Shown here: one piece after another, positions 24,429-31,948 of the stretch | How positions within the stretch are numbered: the stretch's first letter is position 1 | Layout: every line of letters starts with the position of its first letter | DNA from: Pseudomonas yamanorum | Lineage (GTDB): Bacteria; Pseudomonadota; Gammaproteobacteria; Pseudomonadales; Pseudomonadaceae | Length of the DNA: 64,000 bases | NCBI RefSeq assembly: GCF_900105735.1 | Contig: NZ_LT629793.1 | Location: 5,952,001-6,016,000 of the forward strand | Reading direction: 5' to 3' | Position numbers and translations under genes: made by a program | Notes under the pieces: generated by a model | Databases searched by the model: none | Told to the model about the DNA's origin: nothing | The model's input: the letters and a program-made list of their open reading frames with translations, nothing else

Positions 24429-26562
24429 CCGTTGCACTCAAGCGTGCGGTCAACGGCGCGCCCTGGAACAGATAGTCATCGCCCATGTATTCACCGGCAT
24501 CACGCCAGTAACGCTTGTCGAACAGGTTGTCGACGCTCAGGCGAAACACCGTTTCATAGCCATCGAGCTTTGTGGTGTAGCGGCTGCCCACGTTGACGAT
24601 GGCGTAGTCGCCCACTTCCACATCACCGGTGCGATTGGCGTACTTGTTGGCGCTGTATTGCACACCGCCGAGCAACGCCAGGCCGTCGACCCAGGGCAGG
24701 GCGTAGTCGGCATACAGGCTGGCGCGCAGTTTCGGCACGTTGATCGCCTGATGGCCTTCGTATTCCGGTGTGCCGCTGCCCGACACTCGTGCACGGATGG
24801 CCGCGACGCTGGCGGCGATCTGCAAGCGCTCGGTGGCCCAGCCGTTGGCGGATAACTCCAGGCCGGTGTTTTTCTGTTGGCCTTGTTGCACGTAGGTGAA
24901 CGCACCCGCGTCGTCGGGTTTGGCGTATTGATAGGCCTGGCGAGTCTGGAAGATCGCGGCTGCGAAGCTGATGCGGCGCCAGTCGTATTTCACACCGGCT
25001 TCGATTTGGCGGGAGACGGTTGGGGCAAGGGTGTCGAGGTTGTTGAGGGCGTACCACGGCGCCGTGCCGCCCAGAGACAAACCCTTGCTGTAGCTGGTAT
25101 AGAGCGACAGGTTTTCAATCGGCTTGTAGATCAGCGCTGCCTGGGGCAGGAACATGTATTGCTGGGTATGGCGCGATTCATCACCGTTGGTATCGTAGGC
25201 GCGCTCGTCGAGACGTACCTCACGGCCACCCAGCACGGTCTGCCATTGTTCATTGAAACGTATGGTGTCAGTCAGGAACAGGCCGTACTGGCGGCTGTCC
25301 AGGCGACGGTGGCTGGGGTTGAGTTCGCCGTCGTAGCGCGGGAAGTTTTCCGGCTCCTGATTGATATTGCCCGTGCCGATCCATTGATTGATCGGTACAC
25401 GATTGTCCACGACTCGGCGAAACGCGCTCGTACCAAACGTCAGCTCATGCCCCAGCCCACCGGTATCAAACAACCCGGTCATCGCCGCCTGAATTTCATC
25501 ATCGCGGCGGGTGTCATCCGGGCTGCGGAAGTCGTAAATGCCATAGTCGCCTTCCGGGCTGAAGTAATTGCCGTTGCCCGCAGTGTCGCCACCCCACGCA
25601 AACGAACTGTAATCATCAATCACCACCTTGCTGCGCGCCGCGCTCACGCTGCCTTTCCATTGGTCATTGAAGCGGTACTCAAACTTGCCATTGAGGTTCA
25701 GCGAATCGATCCCTACCTGATTCGCACCGCTCTGATGCCCCAGCAGTTTTTTCGGTGACGCGTCGTGCGGCACCTCGGTCCCGCCCAGCAATTGATAACC
25801 CGGCACCGAGCGCTGCTGCTTGTTCTGATACTCGGCATCCAGCTGCAATACCGCGTCGGGGCTGATGTTCCAGTCGAAGGCCAGGGACAGGAAATCCCGG
25901 TGGCCATTGGCATGTTCGACATAAGCGTTGAGGTCTTCATGGGCCACGTTCGCGCGCAGGCCGAACTGCTGCTCGCTGCCAAACCAGCCGCCCACGTCGG
26001 TGGCCAGGTAGCCGCTGCCGCGATCATCGGTGGACACCGTCACCGAGCGCACATCTTCCGGACGCTTGGTCACGTAATTGATCACGCCGCTGGGCTCGGA
26101 GATCCCGCTTTGCAGGCCCGACAATCCCTTGAGCAACTCCACGCGCTGCTTGTTCTCCAGGGCAACGTTCTGCTCGCCGGTGATGGTGCGGCCATTGATC
26201 TTGTAGCTGCTGGCGGCATTCAGCGAGAAGCCGCGCACCACGAAGTTTTCGTAGTAGCCGATGGGTGCATAGCTGTCGCCCACCGAGGCGTCATTGCGCA
26301 GCACTTCGCTGAGCAAGCGCGCCTGTTGATCCTTGATCAGCGACTCGTTGAACACCGCGATCGAGGCCGGCGTGTCGAGCAGCGGCGCCTCATTGAAACC
26401 GCCCACCGACGCAGTGTCGCTGTTATAGCCGGATTCATCCTGGCCCTGGACCTTCACCTCCGACAGCTCGATATCAGCCGCCTGGCTGCTACCGATGCCT
26501 GTGCTGAGCAACAGGCCGAGGGCGAAATGTGAAGGAACAGCGGGGCGAAGACGCAAAACCAT
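24418..26562 (-). CDS. TonB-dependent siderophore receptor
   Basis: About 714 residues: signal peptide, plug domain (DTPASIAVFNESLIKDQQARLLSEVLRNDASV, SSYKINGRTITGEQNVALENKQRVELLKG, SGVINYVTKRP) and a 22-strand barrel ending ARLSATVNF. It should import a ferric siderophore with TonB energy. There is no N-terminal signalling domain, so it does not act through a FecR/sigma pair. The probable TonB box is near IELSEVKVQG. The start is uncertain (26562 or 26598). The stop overlaps the MFS gene on the other strand. Confidence 0.92.
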   Translation of the reverse strand: MVLRLRPAVPSHFALGLLLSTGIGSSQAADIELSEVKVQGQDESGYNSDTASVGGFNEAPLLDTPASIAVFNESLIKDQQARLLSEVLRNDASVGDSYAPIGYYENFVVRGFSLNAASSYKINGRTITGEQNVALENKQRVELLKGLSGLQSGISEPSGVINYVTKRPEDVRSVTVSTDDRGSGYLATDVGGWFGSEQQFGLRANVAHEDLNAYVEHANGHRDFLSLAFDWNISPDAVLQLDAEYQNKQQRSVPGYQLLGGTEVPHDASPKKLLGHQSGANQVGIDSLNLNGKFEYRFNDQWKGSVSAARSKVVIDDYSSFAWGGDTAGNGNYFSPEGDYGIYDFRSPDDTRRDDEIQAAMTGLFDTGGLGHELTFGTSAFRRVVDNRVPINQWIGTGNINQEPENFPRYDGELNPSHRRLDSRQYGLFLTDTIRFNEQWQTVLGGREVRLDERAYDTNGDESRHTQQYMFLPQAALIYKPIENLSLYTSYSKGLSLGGTAPWYALNNLDTLAPTVSRQIEAGVKYDWRRISFAAAIFQTRQAYQYAKPDDAGAFTYVQQGQQKNTGLELSANGWATERLQIAASVAAIRARVSGSGTPEYEGHQAINVPKLRASLYADYALPWVDGLALLGGVQYSANKYANRTGDVEVGDYAIVNVGSRYTTKLDGYETVFRLSVDNLFDKRYWRDAGEYMGDDYLFQGAPLTARLSATVNF

Positions 26563-26648
26563 GGGGGAAGGCCTGAGAGTACAGAGCGGAGGGCGCATAA
26601 GCTAGGCATAACGGCGGCGTTTTACAAGTTTGCGAGAAGGATTCGCGT

Positions 26649-26665
26649 TGAGACGCCCCGTCTCA
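26649..26665. promoter_or_regulatory. AcoR-type operator upstream of budC
   Basis: TGAGAC-GCCCC-GTCTCA, a 17-base inverted repeat with 6-bp arms. The same arms and spacing occur at 33908 between acoR and acoA. It lies 88 bases before the acetoin reductase start. I could not find a clear -24/-12 promoter here. Confidence 0.65.
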
Positions 26666-26752
26666 GCCCGCAGACCAATCCTGCTGCTGCTCGACAGCGG
26701 CCCCTGGCAACTGCGATAGACAAGGCTTCTCTCACCGTTGAAGGGGATCGTC

Positions 26753-27532
26753 ATGAGTATCGCTGGAAAAGTTGCACTGGTGACCGGCGCCGGGCAAGGC
26801 ATCGGCCGGGCCATCGCCTTGCGCCTGGCCCGGGATGGCGCCGACATTGCGTTGGTGGACATCAACAGCGCGAAGATTGAAGCGGTGGCGGCCGAGATCG
26901 CTGCACAGGGGCGCAAGGCCTCGGTGTTTGTTGCCGACGTCTCGAAGCTGGAGCAAGTGGTCGCGGCGGTGGACCATGCCCACCAGACCCTGGGCGGCTT
27001 CCACATCATCATCAACAACGCCGGCGTCGCACAGATCGACGCACTGCTGGACGTAACCCCGGAACAGGTCGACCGCACGCTGCGTATAAACGTGCAGGGC
27101 ACACTCTGGGGCATCCAGGCCGCGGGCAAGAAATTCAAGGCGCTGAAGCAGAAGGGCAAGATCATCAATGCCTGCTCGATTGCCGGTCATGAAGGCTTTG
27201 CGCTGCTGGGGGTGTATTCGGCCACCAAGTTTGCCGTGCGCGCGCTGACCCAGGCCGCCGCGAGGGAGTTGGCCAGTGACGGGATTACCGTCAACGCCTA
27301 CTGCCCGGGTGTGGTGGGCACGGATATGTGGGTCGAGATCGACAAACGCATGGCCGAGATTACCGGCGCCGAGGTAGGGGCGACGTACAAGAAGTATGTG
27401 GACGGGATTGCGTTGGGCCGGGCGGAAACGCCGGAGGATGTGGCGGGGCTGGTGTCGTACCTGGCGGGGCCGGATTCGGATTACATGACCGGGCAATCGC
27501 CGTTGATTGATGGGGGGATTCTCTACCGCTGA
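26753..27532 (+). CDS. budC: Diacetyl/acetoin reductase (short-chain dehydrogenase)
   Basis: A 259-residue classical SDR with NAD(P)-binding TGAGQGIGRA (about 11-20), NNAG, and catalytic Ser in NACSIAGHEG and Tyr-x3-Lys in YSATK. The overall sequence is closest to (S)-acetoin-forming diacetyl reductases / 2,3-butanediol dehydrogenases. It would interconvert diacetyl, acetoin and butanediol and feed AcoABC. ATG 26753 follows AAGGGGAT. A shared operator with acoA indicates control by AcoR. Confidence 0.88.
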   Translation: MSIAGKVALVTGAGQGIGRAIALRLARDGADIALVDINSAKIEAVAAEIAAQGRKASVFVADVSKLEQVVAAVDHAHQTLGGFHIIINNAGVAQIDALLDVTPEQVDRTLRINVQGTLWGIQAAGKKFKALKQKGKIINACSIAGHEGFALLGVYSATKFAVRALTQAAARELASDGITVNAYCPGVVGTDMWVEIDKRMAEITGAEVGATYKKYVDGIALGRAETPEDVAGLVSYLAGPDSDYMTGQSPLIDGGILYR

Positions 27533-27557
27533 AACGGCTGAATCACGCGGTCAAAAT

Positions 27558-27644
27558 GTGGGAGCGGGCTTGCTCGCGAATGCAGAGTGTAAGGCACCTA
27601 CTATGTGACTGATACACCGCATTCGCGAGCAAGCCCGCTCCCAC
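27558..27644. repeat. REP inverted pair
   Basis: GTGGGAGCGGGCTTGCTCGC and its inverted copy, directly after budC. Confidence 0.9.
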
Positions 27645-27660
27645 ATTTTTTACCGCGTTT

Positions 27661-27772
27661 GATCGTTCCCACGCTCTGCGTGGGAATGCCGCCTGGACGC
27701 TCCGCGTCCGCTTCTGCAGTCGTGACGCGGAGCGTCACAGGATGCATTCCCACGCGGAGCGTGGGAACGATC
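27661..27772. repeat. GATCGTTCCC-type nested palindromic repeat, copy 2
   Basis: Complete element: GATCGTTCCCACGCTCTGCG outer arm, inner GACGCTCCGCGTC and GTGACGCGGAGCGTCAC, then the complementary outer arm. It ends 2 bases before the stop of the acoR fragment. A near-identical copy ends the acoABC operon at 37254. Confidence 0.9.
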
Positions 27773-27773
27773 A

Positions 27774-27955
27774 TCAGTGCTTGCCGGGCATGTCGATACC
27801 CAGCTGGTTAACCCGCCGATACAAGGTCGCCCTGGAAATCCCCAGCGCCTGCGCCGCCGCCAGCGGTTTCCACCGATGCCGAATCAACGCATCCAGCACC
27901 CGTTGCTGCTCCGGGCTCACGCTTTCCTGCTCTTCAACCGCAACCGCTTCATCGG
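27774..27955 (-). pseudogene. Detached 3' end of acoR
   Basis: It encodes the last 50-60 residues of AcoR: VSPEQQRVLDALIRHRWKPL, the Fis-type helix-turn-helix and the terminal IDMPGKH, including the stop. It matches 31949-32130 at about 95% over the first 105 bases and less well beyond, then becomes unrelated AT-rich sequence. It has no start and no catalytic domain. It abuts the repeat at 27661, which is probably the ancestral neighbour of acoR, so this is likely the original gene end cut off by the island. Confidence 0.85.
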
Positions 27956-28025
27956 GACATCTACCGATTGAATCACCTCTCACAAATCGCGCAGACATAG
28001 GCGGCGCGTGTAAGTACGCTCGCAC

Positions 28026-28602
28026 AAAAAATATATAAGGATCAATCGAAGCTCTTTGGTGGATGTATCATCTCTGATTCTGCGAAAGTTCCGTAGGACA
28101 CTACTACTGTGCCTGTAGGGGTAATGTTATCTGTTGGTGAGTAAGTTGGTCTGAAAGTTGAATTTTTATGTGATTTATCAATTGCTTCTACTTTGTTTTT
28201 TTACGTATACGGCTGATTTATAAGAGTAATTTTCTGTTGTGGTGTGGGTAGGCTTGGTTTTTTTCAAAAAAACTTCACATCTGAAGGGGTTGCATTAAGT
28301 GTTGTTTCATTGTTTTATATTTGTGCCTTCTGCTTTATATGGGTTCCAAGATTTATCTGGTACTGGTTCTTCTGAAGGTTCTTCGCCAGTTTATTTTTAT
28401 CAGTATTGAGGGTTTTTTTGAATGCATCGTGGTGCTTCTTTTGAATTGTACTTCGCGATATTGATTGAATGATTTTGATAGGCTGAAATGCTTCGCCGGT
28501 TTTTAAGCTTGAGTTGCTACGTGATCAAATTTCGTTCTGATTGGGTTGCGCGGGAGCCTTGGCTATTGAGGATTTATTGTCGGCTTCCATGGAGGAAATA
28601 AA
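28026..28602. other. AT-rich leader region of the island, no gene seen
   Basis: About 575 bases with no convincing frame. It contains a GTTTTTTT-C-AAAAAAAC hairpin near 28257-28273 and many T runs. The promoter of the cassette must lie here, but I cannot pick -35/-10 boxes with confidence. A 42-codon hydrophobic frame at 28339 lacks a ribosome site. Confidence 0.6.
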
Positions 28603-29697
28603 ATGGGTGCTCTTAGTGTGTCGAATAATATGGTTGAAGTGTCATTGATTTTTGGAGGGATGTCGCCGGAGCACGCCGCATCTAGGGAGTCCTTCAGCTA
28701 TGTATATGATCAGTTGTGTACTGAAAATTGTGGTGTGTGTATAAGTCATGTTTATTATGTTGATTCTGATAATGACGTTAGTTTTTATGATTTTGACAGA
28801 AGTTGGCACTCTCGTGACTATATGGTCTCAAAGGATGCAGTGGATTATGCGACTTTCGCAAAGCATGTATTAGGTGCCAATGGTTATATCGTTAATCTTT
28901 TGCATGGTAATTATGGGGAGGATGGGCATATTCAAGGTTTGGCTAATATTGTTGGTCTTCGTGGTACTTTTGGGCCAGTTTTGCCGTCAAGTTTGGCAAT
29001 GAGCAAAATTCACATGCAGTGCTACGTATCAGGGTCGCAAAGTACTATAAAAGTACCTGCGACGTTAACGTTAACAGACGCTAAGTCTTGCTCGGCAGTC
29101 GCGGAGATAAAAAATCTCTTTGATGGGCTTGAAGTAGTCGTTAAGCCTAACTCATTGGGGGCGTCTTTGTTTACTGAGCGATATACGGTTTCCGATATTG
29201 AAATATCTATAATAGAAGATAATCTGCGCGCTATATTCAAATATGACGAAAGAGCTTTGATTCAAGAGTTTGTTGAGGGTCAAGAGTATTCTATAGGGTG
29301 CATAAGGCTTGATCATAAAGTCGTTGTCTTACCAGCGATTAGAATTGATACAAAGAGAGGCTTTTTTGGACACGAGGAGAAGCACCGGATTGGTAGCGCT
29401 GATGAGGTCCTGATGGAGGAGGATACTGTGGAGATCCTGCATATGAAGCGTGTTTCTCGGGATCTATTTGATGAGTTAGGTTTTTCACACATGTGCCGTT
29501 TTGATTACATTTTAACTCCAAGTGGTGATGTGTATTTTTTAGAGGCCAATCCAATCCCTGGGCTGATGCGTAATAGTATTCTTCCAAAAATGTTGAATGG
29601 ATATGGGCTTTCCTTGGCAGATATGATACTTAACTTTGTCTCTCAGGATGATATGAAGGTTATGAGGCTTTCTAAAGTTGACTACACGATAGATTAA
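28603..29697 (+). CDS. D-Ala-D-Ala-ligase-fold ATP-grasp enzyme
   Basis: A 364-residue protein of the Ddl/Van family, first gene of the island, with GGAGGAAATAAA before the ATG. N-domain: VSLIFGGMSPEH (the Glu at 23 aligns with the substrate-amine Glu of DdlB) and HGNYGEDG (101-108). ATP-grasp domain: VVKPNSLGAS (179-188), LIQEFVEGQEYSIG. Metal ligands: Asp301 in CRFDYIL, Glu314 and Asn316 in LEANPIPG. It should join two amino or hydroxy acids with ATP. The omega-loop reads FFGHEEKH (254-261), with His where Ddl has Tyr (usual FYDYEAKY), so the second substrate is unlikely to be simply D-Ala. A housekeeping ddl would sit with mur genes, which are absent here. Confidence 0.88.
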   Translation: MGALSVSNNMVEVSLIFGGMSPEHAASRESFSYVYDQLCTENCGVCISHVYYVDSDNDVSFYDFDRSWHSRDYMVSKDAVDYATFAKHVLGANGYIVNLLHGNYGEDGHIQGLANIVGLRGTFGPVLPSSLAMSKIHMQCYVSGSQSTIKVPATLTLTDAKSCSAVAEIKNLFDGLEVVVKPNSLGASLFTERYTVSDIEISIIEDNLRAIFKYDERALIQEFVEGQEYSIGCIRLDHKVVVLPAIRIDTKRGFFGHEEKHRIGSADEVLMEEDTVEILHMKRVSRDLFDELGFSHMCRFDYILTPSGDVYFLEANPIPGLMRNSILPKMLNGYGLSLADMILNFVSQDDMKVMRLSKVDYTID

Positions 29698-29708
29698 GGA
29701 GCAATGGC

Positions 29709-30422
29709 ATGGAACGCATTGGTTTGATTGGAGGTGTAAGTTGGGTTTCTACAATGGAGTATTATCGTAGGTTCAATCTGATCGCGCAGGAAGCAGGTGG
29801 GCACAAATCGGCGGATCTTATGGTGTTTAGTCTAGATTTTAGTAAAATCCTAAAGTGTCAAAAAGAAGATGATTTTAAAGGTGAGTTTGAGATTCTGTTA
29901 AGTGCGGCGATTAAGTTGGAGTGTGCGGGGGTAACCAAGATATTAATATGTTCCAATACCACTAGTAAGACTTGCGACTTGCTCAAAAATAAGATTTCCA
30001 TTCCGGTTATAAATGTCATAGATGCAACGATTTCCGCGGTTAAGGCCTCTGGATTCAAAAAAGTGGGATTGCTGGGGACCAAGTACGTGATGGAACGTGG
30101 TTTTTATGTCGATAGATTTGGAGTGGAAGATATTGAGGTTTCTTTGCCGGAGGCGCATCTCCGTTATGCTGTCCATGCCGCGATTTATGATGACTTGTGT
30201 CTACATAATTTTTCCAAGAAAGCCAAGAGCGCGGTCTATCGAGCGATGGATAATCTGATTGATCAGGGTGTAGAAAGTCTAATATTGGGGTGTACTGAGT
30301 TGCCTTTGATTGTCGATGAACGATCAGAATATGGCGGGGTTGATTTGATTGACTCAATTGATGTGCATATTGCGGCGGCTTTAGGTCGCCAGAGAGTTTC
30401 AAGAGGCTTAGGGGCTAGTTAA
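29709..30422 (+). CDS. Aspartate/glutamate-racemase-family protein
   Basis: A 237-residue cofactor-independent racemase. Two catalytic cysteines are present, in ICSNTTSK (about 77-84) and LILGCTELPLIV, with N-terminal GLIGGVSWVSTMEYYR as in YgeA-type broad amino acid racemases. The first motif is usually CTNTMHK; here MH is replaced by TS, which may alter substrate choice. The start has AAGGAG 7 bases upstream and lies 11 bases after the ligase stop. In this operon it would supply a D-amino acid to the ligase. Confidence 0.87.
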   Translation: MERIGLIGGVSWVSTMEYYRRFNLIAQEAGGHKSADLMVFSLDFSKILKCQKEDDFKGEFEILLSAAIKLECAGVTKILICSNTTSKTCDLLKNKISIPVINVIDATISAVKASGFKKVGLLGTKYVMERGFYVDRFGVEDIEVSLPEAHLRYAVHAAIYDDLCLHNFSKKAKSAVYRAMDNLIDQGVESLILGCTELPLIVDERSEYGGVDLIDSIDVHIAAALGRQRVSRGLGAS

Positions 30423-31268
30423 TTGAGCTTCGTTCAAGGGTTAGCATTTCTGTCGATACTATTATGTGTTACTTTGAGAACTCTGTTCTTTCGAAGTGTA
30501 GCGAGTAAAGCTCTTCCAAAAACTACTGCTTGGGCGATTGGGTCTGGAACTACCTGTATTTGTTTGTTGTTGTTTCCTATTGCTTGGGTAACTGGACTGG
30601 CGAATACGGATATGCTCCTGAATGCGTCGGGAGCGATAGCGGGGCTAACTAAGGGGGTGTTGCTTACGATGCTCCTTGTTGTCCAGCAACAGATAATTGG
30701 CCGTAGCGTTTCTGCCACGGCATATGTTTTTCCGATTGCCATCGGTGCGATAGTTTTTTTGGAGTATTGGCTTTTTGGTAGTCAGATATCAGGGCAGGGC
30801 ATACTTTCAGTACTCGTTCTTTTTATAGGGGGGATTTGTTTTGTGATTTTTGGTCATCTGAGTTTTATGCCTCGGATTGATACATTAAGATTCTATTTTA
30901 TGATTCTCGCCGTAATAGGATTTGCTGGATGTGACAAGGTTGGAATACCAGCGTCTGGTTGGTACGTATATTTACTATATGTCGGAATTGGCAATTGGGT
31001 GTCCGCGCGATTTTTTATATATGAGAAGTCTGGAATGAGATTTGGTTTGTGGGTGATGATCGCGTTAGGATGGACCATTCCTGAGTTAATTTTTAATTTT
31101 GCGCTGGCGGGGACTCTACCAGTTAGCTATGGATATTTAGCAATTTCAATGAGAGTTCCATTGCTTATGATCGTCGCCTATTTCTTATATAAAGAAGGGC
31201 GTGCAAAATCCCAAATTTTCTTTGGGGCTATCGCTTTTTTAGGAACCGTTCCACTTTTTATTAAATGA
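30423..31268 (+). CDS. EamA/DMT-like 10-helix membrane transporter
   Basis: A 281-residue, very hydrophobic protein with about ten membrane helices in two halves. Each half ends in an EamA-like segment (AYVFPIAIGAIVFLEYWLFG then GISVLVLFIGG-type helix; YLAISMRVPLLMIVAYFLYK then FFGAIAFLGTVPLF). The start is TTG directly after the racemase stop (TAATTG) with AGGGG upstream. EamA proteins usually export amino acids or small metabolites, so this is the likely exporter of the cassette product. The family call rests on topology and weak motif similarity. Confidence 0.65.
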   Translation: MSFVQGLAFLSILLCVTLRTLFFRSVASKALPKTTAWAIGSGTTCICLLLFPIAWVTGLANTDMLLNASGAIAGLTKGVLLTMLLVVQQQIIGRSVSATAYVFPIAIGAIVFLEYWLFGSQISGQGILSVLVLFIGGICFVIFGHLSFMPRIDTLRFYFMILAVIGFAGCDKVGIPASGWYVYLLYVGIGNWVSARFFIYEKSGMRFGLWVMIALGWTIPELIFNFALAGTLPVSYGYLAISMRVPLLMIVAYFLYKEGRAKSQIFFGAIAFLGTVPLFIK

Positions 31269-31277
31269 GGTGTGTTT

Positions 31278-31880
31278 ATGGTCGCATGCGTTCCTTATTT
31301 CTGCCAATGGGAATCCCGACTTTTGGCTGCCGATATAATTTCTGGCGAGAAGACGGTTTCTGAGGATCCGCTTTGGATAAACTCTGGAGCCCGATGCGTG
31401 GATGAGTATGCATTGTGGGCTAATCACGTATGTGGCATGGCCTGCCTTAAGATGCTTCTTGCCGCCAAGACGGGTCTCGTTCACTCAACGTTCAGCCTTC
31501 TGGAAAAGGCGTTGGCCTACGGAGCCTACGTAGTCGATGGCGAAAGTATCCATGGGATGATTTATGCGCCGGCGATTGAGATGTTAAATAAAGAATTTGG
31601 TCTGAAGGCACAGATTGTCACCGGTATCTCTGCGGAGGAGATCAAGCCGATGTTTACTGACGGTCATTTCTTTATTGCGTCTGTGCACCCTTCTATTCGA
31701 TGGCCTGAGCAAGAGCCGCCAAAGAAAGGAGGTCATCTTGTATTGGTAACAGACGCAACTGACGACTTCCTGAAGTTTCATAACCCATCGGGTCATAACT
31801 CACATTCGCAGGAAAACGTCGTCATGAATGCTGAGTCCTTCGGAAGGTACTTTGCGGGTCGAGGAGTCTTAATTAGATAA
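31278..31880 (+). CDS. C39-like cysteine peptidase
   Basis: A 200-residue protein with the pattern of Peptidase_C39_2 domains: a catalytic Cys in NHVCGMACLKMLLA (near 52), His in KKGGHLVLVTDA and Asn/Asp in LKFHNPSGH. It has no signal peptide, no ABC transporter domain and no leader peptide gene nearby, unlike bacteriocin-processing C39 proteins. It could hydrolyse or transfer amide bonds of the ligase product, or give self-protection. GC content here is somewhat higher than in the other island genes. GAGGTG precedes the ATG at 31278; GTG 31272 is an alternative. Confidence 0.72.
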   Translation: MVACVPYFCQWESRLLAADIISGEKTVSEDPLWINSGARCVDEYALWANHVCGMACLKMLLAAKTGLVHSTFSLLEKALAYGAYVVDGESIHGMIYAPAIEMLNKEFGLKAQIVTGISAEEIKPMFTDGHFFIASVHPSIRWPEQEPPKKGGHLVLVTDATDDFLKFHNPSGHNSHSQENVVMNAESFGRYFAGRGVLIR

Positions 31881-31948
31881 GAGTAGAAGTGGTTTTTGAT
31901 AACGCCTGTCTGGGGTAGGCAGCTATAAGCTGCCATTCGATGGGCTTG

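Larger units (their letters stand above)
27956..31948. other. Low-GC genomic island at the acoR 3' end
   Basis: About 4 kb of clearly AT-richer DNA (my estimate 40-45% GC against over 60% on both sides), flanked by the detached acoR end (left) and the intact acoR gene (right). Four genes on the plus strand are tightly spaced (11, 0 and 9 bases): ATP-grasp ligase, racemase, EamA-like transporter and C39-like peptidase. No integrase, transposase or tRNA is present. A hairpin GGCAGCT-ATA-AGCTGCC (31919-31935) follows the last gene. Confidence 0.85.

Noticed and set aside
26700..26740. Possible sigma-54 promoter before budC (TGGCAACTGC)
   Set aside because: The GG and GC doublets are not at the required 12-base spacing.
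27774..28025. Separate small helix-turn-helix regulator gene
   Set aside because: Its coding similarity is only to the end of AcoR, and the extra N-terminal codons are unrelated island-edge sequence without a ribosome site; treated as a gene fragment.
28339..28467. 42-codon hydrophobic frame in the island leader
   Set aside because: No ribosome site and AT-rich composition that gives hydrophobic codons by chance; too weak to list as a toxin or leader peptide.
28603..29697. Vancomycin-type resistance (VanA/VanB) operon
   Set aside because: No VanH dehydrogenase, VanX dipeptidase or VanRS pair accompanies the ligase, and such resistance has little use in a Gram-negative cell.
27956..31948. 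tRNA or att-type direct repeat for the island
   Set aside because: No tRNA-like fold near either edge; the only direct repeat found is the acoR 3' end itself.
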